Shown: in pieces, positions 1 to 8,127 of the stretch
How positions within the stretch are numbered: position 1 is the stretch's first letter
Layout of the letters: each line of letters opens with the position of its first letter
Source of the DNA: an uncultured Porphyromonas sp.
GTDB lineage: Bacteria; Bacteroidota; Bacteroidia; Bacteroidales; Porphyromonadaceae
Length of the DNA stretch: 12,506 nucleotides
Direction: 5' to 3'
Assembly: GCA_946997275.1 (NCBI GenBank)
Contig: CAMPUN010000008.1
Coordinates: 1-12,506 of the forward strand
Position numbers and translations under genes: made by a program
The notes under the pieces: model-generated
Told to the model about the DNA's origin: nothing
What the model saw: only the letters and a program-made list of their open reading frames with translations
Database searches by the model: none

Positions 1-47
1 TAAAAACGCAGTCGGTCGGCACACACAACCTGCGTACCGACCGACTG
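1..47 (-). terminator. Intrinsic terminator at the end of the fimbrial operon
   Basis: Bases 9-19 (CAGTCGGTCGG) and 37-47 (CCGACCGACTG) form a perfect 11-bp stem around a 17-base loop. Read on the minus strand, the stem is followed by CG and then TTTTTA (bases 6-1), the U-tract expected of a Rho-independent terminator. It begins 27 bases past the stop codon of the last gene (75-77), which marks the end of the operon. Confidence 0.85.
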
Positions 48-74
48 ATAGTGCTCGACTGCTTGAGACTATTG

Positions 75-2651
75 CTAGTAGTTCCAAACGAGTCGGGTCG
101 TATTCATAAGATCTTCCCAATAGTAGTAAGAGTATTTACCATATCCCTCATAGTCAACCGCAATAAGAGACATATAGGGCTTGAACACGTCTTCTGGGAT
201 CTTCAGAGAAAACTCGTAAGAGAGATTGTTCTGACTGATGGGCGTGTCACTGACCTCTATACATTGGGGAATAGGGATGTATTGTCCCGCTTGATCATTG
301 TTGATATACCAGTATGGCCGCGCATTGGGACGTCCGTAATACTCGCCATTAGAGTAGTGTAGGAGTTGCCCCTTGACCTCCACGCTAGTAGCTGTGAACA
401 CATGCTCATCACTTGCCATCCACTCTTTCAGAGTCTTGGTCGCACTAACGGTGAAGGAGATGTAGCCGTACTCAGATTGAACCTGATAGACACTCTTTAT
501 CGTTACCTCCTGATTCATATTCGCAGGAGCCTTCTTCGTATCATAGGTCAGATAAAACAGTCCATCGGTGTTGGTGGGCTGGATGTAGTACGTTCCTTGG
601 GGGACGGCGTTACCTTTCTGGGTGAAACGACTGGTGCTAGGCATCAGCCTCCTAGTATTAGAGGTGCCAGGATCCTTGAAGTAAAGGCGTATAGGCTTGG
701 ACTTGTAGGTCGAGGCACTGGGATAGATCGTCTCCGTCTCGTAGTAGGAGGAGGAGAGGACGATATCGTGGCTAGGGGAGTCTGTCCCATCATTGACTAG
801 CACAGGGATGCGTACGCGTCCATTGTGGCGATCGTAGGAGTCTGTCTTGACGATATAGCGGTAGTAGACCTTGCTGCCACGCTTGACGATGGTTAGGTTC
901 TCCGTATTCCCTTTCTTATTCCTTGGGGAGAGATCTGGTGCCTCGATGAGCACTTCAAAGGGGAAGATACCCTTGGGCAGATTCTTATACAGATCAAACT
1001 CGAGGAACTTATTCCCTGGTTGCGAAGCATCATCGACCAGCTTAGCCTTAAAGAGTAGCGGCTTGCGTATAGTAATCTCCACATTACGTATCAGGGGATT
1101 GGTAGCACCAGAGACTGGTGTACCATCCACCCGCTCATAGGTGTATAGATCCTTAGGATTGGTGGGGGGCGTATCGTCAGGAGCGTAAGAACGTAGCCCT
1201 GCTACCTCAATGGAGTATCGCTCGACAGCATCGGAGGGGATGTTTTTGACCTCGACACTGAAGCGGTCGTCATTGCCCCTACGCGTGCTTATCTCTGTCT
1301 GTGTCAGAGCGCCCATGTAGAAGTCATTGTCACTCCACCGCTTGTAATACCTGATATACTGTGCACCAAAGCCTGCTCCCGTAGCACTCCCATAGGGTTT
1401 GAAGCGATAGTTGCTATCGGTGATGGCAAAGCTGGTGTTAAAGTGATACGTACCAGGACGCACGATGAGTATCTGGACGGGGTCTGTCTTGAGTGTAAAC
1501 ATCTCATCGGAGACCTGTGTGAACTCCTGTAGCTCGATGGAGGAGAATATGTTATTGTGCGCAGGGGCTGCTATAGCCTCAGCCATCGTCGCGTAGCCGT
1601 CCGAATTAACCGCCGTGATAGTCACCTTGTAGTGATTGTTGCGGATGATCGGGAGGACGCGGTCGCTGACGATGTTTTCCTCGGTGCGCTTAGCAACGAA
1701 GTCTACCTTGTAGTATCGAGTCGCAGTGGTCCCATTCTTGAGCACTTTCTCCCCCCGAATGATGAGGAAGACCTTCTTGTCTCCGTTGTTTTGATGCTCA
1801 AATAGTCTAAACTCAGCATCCGCTGAAACGATATGCTCAGGGATGTCATTAGGGATGACCTCCACATCGGGAGGGGTCGTTGCTTTGGTCGGTGCATAGG
1901 GAAAGGAAAAGGCGTAGTTGTCCATCACAAAGGGAGCTACCGTGCCACTCTTATGCACATTGCAAGCGGTAAAGCCTGTCAGCTTGAAGCCATTCGTTGC
2001 CGGAGTTTTATTGACTACTGTGATCTTGGCATGGCAGCGTAGGAGCTTGACGACCTTACCTTGTAGCGACTGTCCATCTAGCTTATTTAGCTTAACCTGT
2101 GCCCACATCGGGTCAAAGGCCTTGGTCTTCCCGTTATTGCCATTGGCAGACTCAATGCTTGTCGTCAGGTTCGGTATAATCGCTCCAGCCGAGTTGCCCA
2201 CGAGGAAGTAGTCTTGCGTCTGTCCGGTCCAGTCGTAATTAGCCACGAAGTGTAGGTATCGGGGCTTGTCACTCTGTATGAAGGTCGCCTGGAAGCTCTT
2301 AATCTTCGTGATAGAGCCTTTCTTGCCATCAGGGAGGAAGGCGTCATCACCTAAAGGATCAGCCGAGGCAGGATCTCCTAGCACAGCATCTGTCGAGTAG
2401 AGAAACTCTTGATGCTCGTTGAAGACCAATATGCGTAGCGAAGTGATCTTCTCTACCTCGTCATCGTTGATTGCTTCACTCCTGAGTGCTAGGTCGCTCA
2501 GATCATCAGCGTGTAGCCCTAGAGTTAGCGTGATCGAGTCGCCCACCTTACCCTCAGATATGAGCATGCCACCCATAGGCTCCCGGGCACACCCTGCGAG
2601 TAGCAGGAGCAGTGGCAGGGCTATATAATAAAGATATACTCTTCGATTCAT
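75..2651 (-). CDS. Large fimbrillin-like lipoprotein, probable accessory/tip subunit of Mfa-type fimbriae (858 aa)
   Basis: Last gene of the operon, probably a minor subunit at or near the fimbrial tip. The ATG at 2651 gives a clean lipoprotein signal (hydrophobic residues 5-19, lipobox LLAGC, Cys21) and starts 10 bases after the preceding stop; upstream in-frame ATG/TTG codons would overlap that gene. Features shared with the other subunits are LALRSEA with Arg57 (possible maturation cut before the first core strand), a core strand with FVANY near 135-139, and RNNHYKVTI at about 337-345, the strand seen near the end of fimbrillin domains. The usual V-x-PW strand does not follow; instead there are about 500 further residues, rich in Tyr and beta-strand-like, ending in LVWNY, with no domain I can name. 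The position matches the FimE or Mfa5 slot in P. gingivalis, but I see no von Willebrand A motif. The tip role is inferred from order, size and signals. Confidence 0.8.
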   Translation of the reverse strand: MNRRVYLYYIALPLLLLLAGCAREPMGGMLISEGKVGDSITLTLGLHADDLSDLALRSEAINDDEVEKITSLRILVFNEHQEFLYSTDAVLGDPASADPLGDDAFLPDGKKGSITKIKSFQATFIQSDKPRYLHFVANYDWTGQTQDYFLVGNSAGAIIPNLTTSIESANGNNGKTKAFDPMWAQVKLNKLDGQSLQGKVVKLLRCHAKITVVNKTPATNGFKLTGFTACNVHKSGTVAPFVMDNYAFSFPYAPTKATTPPDVEVIPNDIPEHIVSADAEFRLFEHQNNGDKKVFLIIRGEKVLKNGTTATRYYKVDFVAKRTEENIVSDRVLPIIRNNHYKVTITAVNSDGYATMAEAIAAPAHNNIFSSIELQEFTQVSDEMFTLKTDPVQILIVRPGTYHFNTSFAITDSNYRFKPYGSATGAGFGAQYIRYYKRWSDNDFYMGALTQTEISTRRGNDDRFSVEVKNIPSDAVERYSIEVAGLRSYAPDDTPPTNPKDLYTYERVDGTPVSGATNPLIRNVEITIRKPLLFKAKLVDDASQPGNKFLEFDLYKNLPKGIFPFEVLIEAPDLSPRNKKGNTENLTIVKRGSKVYYRYIVKTDSYDRHNGRVRIPVLVNDGTDSPSHDIVLSSSYYETETIYPSASTYKSKPIRLYFKDPGTSNTRRLMPSTSRFTQKGNAVPQGTYYIQPTNTDGLFYLTYDTKKAPANMNQEVTIKSVYQVQSEYGYISFTVSATKTLKEWMASDEHVFTATSVEVKGQLLHYSNGEYYGRPNARPYWYINNDQAGQYIPIPQCIEVSDTPISQNNLSYEFSLKIPEDVFKPYMSLIAVDYEGYGKYSYYYWEDLMNTTRLVWNY

Positions 2652-2661
2652 AAGGAGTGGA

Positions 2662-5280
2662 TTACTTATCTTCTTCATACATATATGTGTCAAAGATGGG
2701 GCGGACATAGACTGCGGGGAAACCATCTTCGTACGAGTTTTCGAGACCTCGTTTATTGACCATTTCCTGAAATGTGATGACCTTATGTTGTAGGAAGTCA
2801 TACACCATTCCCTCCTCTGCGACCCAATAGTAGGAGCCAAAGAGCAAGCCCTCGATCTCCGTTTTCTTATCAATCTGCATCTCGTCAATGAGCTTCATCT
2901 CAGCAGAGGTAGGGATACGCCACCGACCTTGATACTTGAAGTCTTTGTAAATGGCACGCCATGACCCAGAATAGGGCCCTGGATAATTACCTGTTATGTT
3001 ATAGAACTCTCTATAGGTGCTATTAGTACCAAACTCACCCTCAAAGTAATCGAAGCATCGCGTCTGGGCGTCCCAATAGTGCGCTGCGATGTTTTGTGTT
3101 TTAGCCGTTCCTCCTTGGTAAGCGAAAGTGCCATTATCGTAGTTTGCTGGGTCGGTATAAGGATCATGAGCACCCCAAAATCTGCTAGACAATGGACCGT
3201 AGTAAGGAGCTTCAGCTGAAAACATCTGCGAGGAGAACCTACTCTCACGACTCATGGTACTGGGCACATCCCCAGGCATTTGGAAAGAGTATAAAGTCAT
3301 ACCATGTTGGCTGGCGATGATGAACTGTGGAGAGATGAGCTGGTTGGATGTGTGATCAGTCTTAGTCAGCCCCGTTTCGGGATCCACTGGCGAGCCGATG
3401 CGCTCACCCTCTCTAGGAACCACAGTTGTGATCTTAAAGTTCACCTCGTTGATCTGAGGAGAGATTCTCTTTTCTCCCTGATACTTGCCGAAGATGCCAA
3501 TTGTGGAGTGATACCTAAAGTCAGCGTAGACAGGTGTCATATTACCATTCTTGTCTACGTACTGCTCCCTGCCATTGCGGAAGCCCTTAGAGCGTTCGCC
3601 CGTGACATACCTATTGGGGTACTGCAAGACGTGCACTACTTGGCTTAGATTACCGCCCTGTTGCTTTACGGTGAACTCAATGTGATACGGGATATAGTTG
3701 ACCGGTACTGGGTGCTGGATCGTGATGACTCCATTGGATAGGTAATCCGCTGAGGGGGTAATCACGATGCCGTCCCAGTCGGACGTATTAGTCCTACGCT
3801 TACTTTCGTCCTCCGTTTTAGTGCCGTTAATCTTGTAGAGCTTGGACTCCTTCTGGCTAAACTCACGACGATAGTGTACGCCACGCTGGTCGTAATATTC
3901 GTACCAAACACTCTCTATCTTAATATCTACGGGAAGACTGGAGGCATAGGGGATGGAGACCTCATCGACATCCGCCATGATGGGGTACTTGTCATACACC
4001 TCGAGGTACTGCGCCTTGAGGAGTTCGCCGTCGACGGCCTCAATTAGGTTCCACGGAGTGATAGCTATATTGGAGGTGATGTCTACGGGGGTGTCTTCGT
4101 TGAGACTACCTAGCACCTCGATGGAGGTGAGGACGTCATAGAGATGGTTGCGCTCGAGCTTGTGGAGCATCTTGTCGGTGACCTCACCGAGAGCCTTACG
4201 GTAGTTCACCGGTATGCGGTAGTAGTAATTAACCCAAGGGTCATCAGCCTTTGCCTCCTTAGGACGCATACTCAGCTTGAGACGTAGGAAAGTCTCATTT
4301 GTAGAGGTGCTACGCCAGTTATGCTCGTAAGCGTAAAAAGGCACTGTGCCGTAAAACTTGCCGTCTTCCTTGCTATTCTTATACCCTAGAGCAGCGTAGT
4401 CGGTCACGGCCATGGGACGGTAGGCGGAGTTGTGCCAGTCGCTACCATTGGGCTGATAGGGAGAGTCACTCCGTACGACTTTTGTCTTCTCTGGATAGCG
4501 TACGAGACAGACTTCAGGTACGCTGCCTGGCTCGACGACATATTGAGTCTCGATACCGTTCTGATAGTCCTTGACATCGATATGGTCGATCCTCAGTCGA
4601 ATCTTGGCAGCCGCACGATAGAGTTCAATCGTCCCTAGCTCTGCTCTAGGATTTTGAAAGCCCCAAGTGACACTCTTCTGGAGTGCTCCATCCATAAGAA
4701 ACTTATCTTGTGGAGCTATCTTGCCGCTTTGTGGAGCTGGGTTGAGCTTGCTCTGATCGTCCTGTATCAGCTTGTAGAGAGCTGTCTTCGTTGTGACGCT
4801 CGTGGCGATAGGCTGGCTGGCATTGACCACAGAGATGTAGTCTAGCTGCTTGCCCTCGAGCTTAGAAAGGTCACCCTTTGGGATAATAAAGGTGGCACGA
4901 CTGCCAATCTCTCCGCCCGTGAACGCCTCCTGCTTGAGCGGAGTGTAACGCCCGACGAGATTGCCTGTTGCAGGATCAAAGACAAAGAGCTCTATGCTCT
5001 CGATCTTGTTCTCATTAAGCAGGGCGCCTCCGTGGAGCCCGTTCTCCTTGTCACCCTCCTCCTCGCCAACGTGGCTACGGAGCGCGGCCGTGGTCGTCTG
5101 CTCGGAGCGCGGTATGAGCGTGAGCTCGAGGAGCTTGCCATCTTCCTCGGAGATGTGCAGAGCATCGTCTGTTCGCTCACTAACGCAACTGGTGAATGCC
5201 ACACAGACGCTCACGAAGGTGAGCACGGTGCAGAGGGCTATGCGTGCGCTGGTCTGGATATTATATCGAAGCTTTGTCAT
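2662..5280 (-). CDS. Large fimbrillin-like lipoprotein with C-terminal WRIPT domain, probable accessory/tip subunit (872 aa)
   Basis: Probably a fimbrial accessory subunit (FimD- or DUF4906-like). The ATG at 5280 is preferred over a GTG at 5316, which would overlap the upstream gene; the spacing to that gene is then 8 bases. A signal peptide ends at FTSC (Cys32), a tolerable but not ideal lipobox. TAALRSHVG with Arg68 precedes the first core strand (KIESIELFVF), suggesting proteolytic maturation. The first fimbrillin-like unit contains ISVVN (about 148-152), LERNHLYDV (about 375-383) and the strand IAITPW (about 405-410). A second beta-rich region follows, then ISPQFIIASQHG (about 649-660) and a C-terminal module with GRWRIPTSAEM (785-795), SYYW (816-819) and VYVRPI (857-862). 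That WRIPT...YW...VRPI order is typical of Fibrobacter succinogenes major-domain/DUF1566-type folds, often at the tips of surface adhesins. The receptor is unknown. Confidence 0.82.
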   Translation of the reverse strand: MTKLRYNIQTSARIALCTVLTFVSVCVAFTSCVSERTDDALHISEEDGKLLELTLIPRSEQTTTAALRSHVGEEEGDKENGLHGGALLNENKIESIELFVFDPATGNLVGRYTPLKQEAFTGGEIGSRATFIIPKGDLSKLEGKQLDYISVVNASQPIATSVTTKTALYKLIQDDQSKLNPAPQSGKIAPQDKFLMDGALQKSVTWGFQNPRAELGTIELYRAAAKIRLRIDHIDVKDYQNGIETQYVVEPGSVPEVCLVRYPEKTKVVRSDSPYQPNGSDWHNSAYRPMAVTDYAALGYKNSKEDGKFYGTVPFYAYEHNWRSTSTNETFLRLKLSMRPKEAKADDPWVNYYYRIPVNYRKALGEVTDKMLHKLERNHLYDVLTSIEVLGSLNEDTPVDITSNIAITPWNLIEAVDGELLKAQYLEVYDKYPIMADVDEVSIPYASSLPVDIKIESVWYEYYDQRGVHYRREFSQKESKLYKINGTKTEDESKRRTNTSDWDGIVITPSADYLSNGVITIQHPVPVNYIPYHIEFTVKQQGGNLSQVVHVLQYPNRYVTGERSKGFRNGREQYVDKNGNMTPVYADFRYHSTIGIFGKYQGEKRISPQINEVNFKITTVVPREGERIGSPVDPETGLTKTDHTSNQLISPQFIIASQHGMTLYSFQMPGDVPSTMSRESRFSSQMFSAEAPYYGPLSSRFWGAHDPYTDPANYDNGTFAYQGGTAKTQNIAAHYWDAQTRCFDYFEGEFGTNSTYREFYNITGNYPGPYSGSWRAIYKDFKYQGRWRIPTSAEMKLIDEMQIDKKTEIEGLLFGSYYWVAEEGMVYDFLQHKVITFQEMVNKRGLENSYEDGFPAVYVRPIFDTYMYEEDK

Positions 5281-5288
5281 TGCGAGTC

Positions 5289-6932
5289 TTAGTACATTAC
5301 TTGTTTGATACGCCACCGCTGAGAGCCTCCGCCATCCATGTAGCTGTCACGGGTTCTCTGAGGATTTAGGTCTAGCTCCTTGCCATCGACTACGATGTAA
5401 AACTGAGTGTAGTATGGCTCAGAGGTAAACTCCTGTCGGGGCTTGATCTGGAATGTATAGGTTTGAGGAGGGACACCACCAACGATGTCTGGCTCTACCT
5501 GATCGTAGGTCTTGCCCGTAAAGAGGTAGTTCAGTCCGTTCGTGATGGAGGCTGACCAGATAGCACCTACGGGCTTGGTGATCTGAAAGGTCACCTCGAC
5601 GATCTCGTTGTGTGAGAGGAGTACCTCCTGAGATATGTCGTCTAAGGTTCGCTTGGTAGCATTGGTTGTCGCATCAAGGACCTTGAGCGTACACGTATAC
5701 TCCGGTCGCGTGAACTGCAGTTCTGACTGGATCAGTTGCCAGGGCATCACCTTGAAGTTTATGACTAGGTACTTACCATCGGCAGGTACATTGATGTCGT
5801 AACGATAGTGATGGTTGCGGACGATGCTGTAGTTGGCTTGATTGCTTAAGACATTGCCCGTAGCGACATCTAGGTAGGTGTATTCCGACCCTGGGGTCAT
5901 GTTTTGTGTGTTCTGATTGGAGATGATAGGGATCTTGTGGACGACTCCACTCACCATCTCTATCTGTATGTAGCTGGGAGTGCCAATGGGCGTATCGCTG
6001 CTCGGATTCCATCCTAGTGTAGTGGAAGCCTTCCCGAGGAGTCGCTCTGGGATGTACATCTTAGCTTGGAAGCTATTGCCCGTGATGGAGCCACTACCTT
6101 TGAATTGCTTATCGGTCAAAGCTACAGTAGCAGATTTACTAGTCTCCATAAAGGAGTGCTGCGTAGCTACATTGCAGATCTTGATGCTCTTGATCTTGCT
6201 GACCCCATCACCCGTGAGGTTGAGGCTGACCTTGGCTGAGGAGCGTACCAGATTGACGGTCTGTTGCTTCGTCCCAGTCTCGGGGCTGACATACCAATTG
6301 CTGACAGGCTCGAGAGGCTTTGAGCTATTTGTCGTCGGAGTAAAGGGCTTGGGTATGGTGACGCTCCCGCCCATGGGAATGGTTTGGCGCTCATAGATAC
6401 GCGCCATCGGGAAGAGACTCTTCTCTGTTCCATTCATGACGGCACCATCGTAGAGAGGTGTGCCTGTGTCACGGCTCTTGAAGTTCTCGAGCTGCTGTAG
6501 CGTCTTCTTCAGGTCGGCATAGTTTTTCAAGCCTTCCAGCGTATTCTTCCAGCTCTCAGGGTAGTTTGCCACAAAGCAAAAGTGGTACCGTGCGCCCTCC
6601 TCGGGTTGTAGCTCCATAAGGAAGGATTGCTCTGTCGTGAAGTGACTCTTGACAAGTAGGCTCTGAGCATCCGTAGCTCCCACCTTATAGATCAAGACAG
6701 CTAGCTCGCCTACATAGTCTTCATAGTCCTTGGGGTCAGACTCTATAGAGGGATTGTTGCCCTGCTCACGTAGATTGGGGAGTTCTATCCCAGCCATCGA
6801 AAAGCGCAGACAGGTGGTCCGACTAGGGTCATCGTCAGGCACGGCTCCTCCGTTCATCCGCTGACACGATACGGATAGTAGCGTGCTGCAGAGGAGAGCT
6901 AGGAGTGTGATGTATAATGTATTGCGAGACAT
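5289..6932 (-). CDS. Fimbrillin-like lipoprotein, accessory subunit following the anchor gene (547 aa)
   Basis: First of three accessory subunit genes after the anchor gene. The ATG at 6932 opens a lipoprotein signal (residues 6-22 hydrophobic, lipobox LSVSC, Cys23). LPNLREQG contains Arg55, placed like the maturation site of other subunits. Fimbrillin landmarks follow: ELAVLIYKV (first core strand, about 76-84), FCFVANYP (118-125), LVRSSAKVSLNL (228-239), VRNHHYRYDI (371-380) and NFKVMPWQL (392-400). The VxPW strand normally ends a fimbrillin, but here about 147 more residues follow, forming an extra C-terminal domain that ends in QVMY. The length resembles FimE-type subunits (about 550 aa) and exceeds P. 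gingivalis Mfa3 and Mfa4 (about 450 and 330 aa, from memory). The gene slot is that of mfa3/fimC. I do not assign a symbol because orthology is unclear. Confidence 0.82.
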   Translation of the reverse strand: MSRNTLYITLLALLCSTLLSVSCQRMNGGAVPDDDPSRTTCLRFSMAGIELPNLREQGNNPSIESDPKDYEDYVGELAVLIYKVGATDAQSLLVKSHFTTEQSFLMELQPEEGARYHFCFVANYPESWKNTLEGLKNYADLKKTLQQLENFKSRDTGTPLYDGAVMNGTEKSLFPMARIYERQTIPMGGSVTIPKPFTPTTNSSKPLEPVSNWYVSPETGTKQQTVNLVRSSAKVSLNLTGDGVSKIKSIKICNVATQHSFMETSKSATVALTDKQFKGSGSITGNSFQAKMYIPERLLGKASTTLGWNPSSDTPIGTPSYIQIEMVSGVVHKIPIISNQNTQNMTPGSEYTYLDVATGNVLSNQANYSIVRNHHYRYDINVPADGKYLVINFKVMPWQLIQSELQFTRPEYTCTLKVLDATTNATKRTLDDISQEVLLSHNEIVEVTFQITKPVGAIWSASITNGLNYLFTGKTYDQVEPDIVGGVPPQTYTFQIKPRQEFTSEPYYTQFYIVVDGKELDLNPQRTRDSYMDGGGSQRWRIKQVMY

Positions 6933-6999
6933 AATAAGCTGAGAGCTGTATGTGTGTTAGGAAGGGAAGTGTGGATAGTGCGAGGAAAGTGGGAGTCCC

Positions 7000-7986
7000 T
7001 TAGTATCTATTGGTCAGATTGACTGGGAAGGAGTGAATCTGATAGTTGTTGATGAATATGTTGATCACCAAGTTATTGTCTGGACAATCCTTACACTTAT
7101 CTTCGAGCTCTAGGACGATGTCGAAGTCGTGGGTACACTCTAGGTTTACGTTGGGGTTCTCTAGTAAGACCTTACCTAGGAGGTCCTGCTCGAGGAAGTC
7201 CTTCTTTTCTTTCTTATTGTGGAGACGTAGGAGGTTGTGGTAGCCGCTCTTGAGCTCCATGAGTGTGAAGGAGAGGGTCCTAGCGACCTTGTCTTTGTAT
7301 AGTTCTACGCCTGGATAGGTGAGGGTCGGATTGTCTAGAGGCATCCGCCTATTGATGAGGTAGGTGCCGTCAGCCGAATAGGCCAATATGTCAAAGTCGT
7401 CAATGTTGTAGCGATCTTGTACGCTCTCGTGAAGTCGTAGGGTGATGTTGATGCGGTTGGTCACCTCAAGCATATTGATAGCGACCTCGCCAAATACCGT
7501 ACCGTACTCCTTGCGGTCAGGTAGAGAGATGACGCGGCTCTCACCTTGCCACACTTTATGCTCTCCGAGACTAATGGCTTTATCATTCTCGGCACGTAGG
7601 CGTAGCATGACATCTTTTTTGGTTGTCGTGCCCTCTACGAAATTCCCCAAAGTGAAGTATTGGTCCGCCGTCCCACCCCATGCGATGAAGGAGTACTGTC
7701 CCTTCTCGACAGGAGGTAGCTCGACCTTGTAAGCCTCTGTCAGATCCACCCATCCTGTGACCTTCTTTACTGTGACTAGCACATCGTTTAGGTCAAAGGC
7801 GAAGACATACAGCCCATTTACCTCACCCACTGTCTCTGGAGCCTTCATACAGGGGGTCTGATTGTAAAAACTGATGTACACTCCCTGAGGGCACTCCTCG
7901 AGATCCTCATAGATGATCTTGCTACAAGAGGCGGTGAGTGCTAGGAGAGTCAGTAAGGGAAGTATAATATGGTGAACCCTATTCAT
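7000..7986 (-). CDS. mfa2: Mfa2/FimB-family fimbrial anchor lipoprotein (328 aa)
   Basis: Probable anchor that holds the fibre on the outer membrane and limits its length, the known role of Mfa2 and FimB in P. gingivalis. The signal peptide ends in LTASC (Cys21). The mature start, with IYEDLEECP and a second Cys at 32, is characteristic of this family, and the length agrees with P. gingivalis Mfa2 (about 324 aa). Core strands include GLYVFAFD (58-65) and YSFIAWGG (98-105). There is no Arg between the lipidated Cys21 and Arg129, so the Arg-directed trimming suggested for the other subunits cannot remove the lipid; this fits a permanent anchor. The C-terminus (IHSFPVNLTNRY) closely matches that of the neighbouring shaft protein. 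It lies directly after the shaft gene, downstream of an intrinsic terminator at 8019-8073, so lower expression is expected. Confidence 0.88.
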   Translation of the reverse strand: MNRVHHIILPLLTLLALTASCSKIIYEDLEECPQGVYISFYNQTPCMKAPETVGEVNGLYVFAFDLNDVLVTVKKVTGWVDLTEAYKVELPPVEKGQYSFIAWGGTADQYFTLGNFVEGTTTKKDVMLRLRAENDKAISLGEHKVWQGESRVISLPDRKEYGTVFGEVAINMLEVTNRINITLRLHESVQDRYNIDDFDILAYSADGTYLINRRMPLDNPTLTYPGVELYKDKVARTLSFTLMELKSGYHNLLRLHNKKEKKDFLEQDLLGKVLLENPNVNLECTHDFDIVLELEDKCKDCPDNNLVINIFINNYQIHSFPVNLTNRY

Positions 7987-8018
7987 AGCTCTGATGTTTG
8001 ATAGAAGTGATAAGAAAA

Positions 8019-8073
8019 GACTACAGGGGGCTCGACGCCTCAGTAAGATGGGGGACCAACGCCCCCTGTAGTC
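8019..8073 (-). terminator. Strong intrinsic terminator/attenuator between the shaft and anchor genes
   Basis: Bases 8019-8031 (GACTACAGGGGGC) and 8061-8073 (GCCCCCTGTAGTC) are perfect 13-base inverted repeats around a 29-base loop. On the minus strand the second arm runs straight into TTTTCTTATC, a U-rich tract. It lies 54 bases after the stop of the Mfa1-like gene and 32 bases before the start of the Mfa2-like gene. It should end most shaft transcripts and let a fraction continue into the anchor and accessory genes; the partial read-through is inferred. Confidence 0.85.
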
Positions 8074-8127
8074 GTCTGTTGTGCGATCTACTCAGCCTCT
8101 ATATTAGGCTAGAAGCTGGGTCGATGA

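Noticed and set aside
2652..2888. N-terminal extension of the last gene to 2888, or to an ATG at 2678
   Set aside because: The extension overlaps the coding end of the preceding gene and would place the lipoprotein signal internally. The ATG at 2651 gives a standard signal peptide.
51..5308. Many plus-strand frames of 60-144 codons opposite the accessory subunit genes
   Set aside because: They lie entirely antisense to long genes with signal peptides and fimbrillin motifs, and their translations show no coherent domain.
5281..5316. GTG start at 5316 for the 872-aa protein
   Set aside because: It overlaps the end of the upstream gene and adds 12 residues before the basic start of the signal peptide. 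The ATG at 5280 is better.
8094..8110. Small inverted repeat AGCCT/AGGCT just after the shaft gene stop
   Set aside because: Five base pairs around a 7-base A/T loop is weak and has no U-tract. The neighbouring 13-bp stem explains termination.
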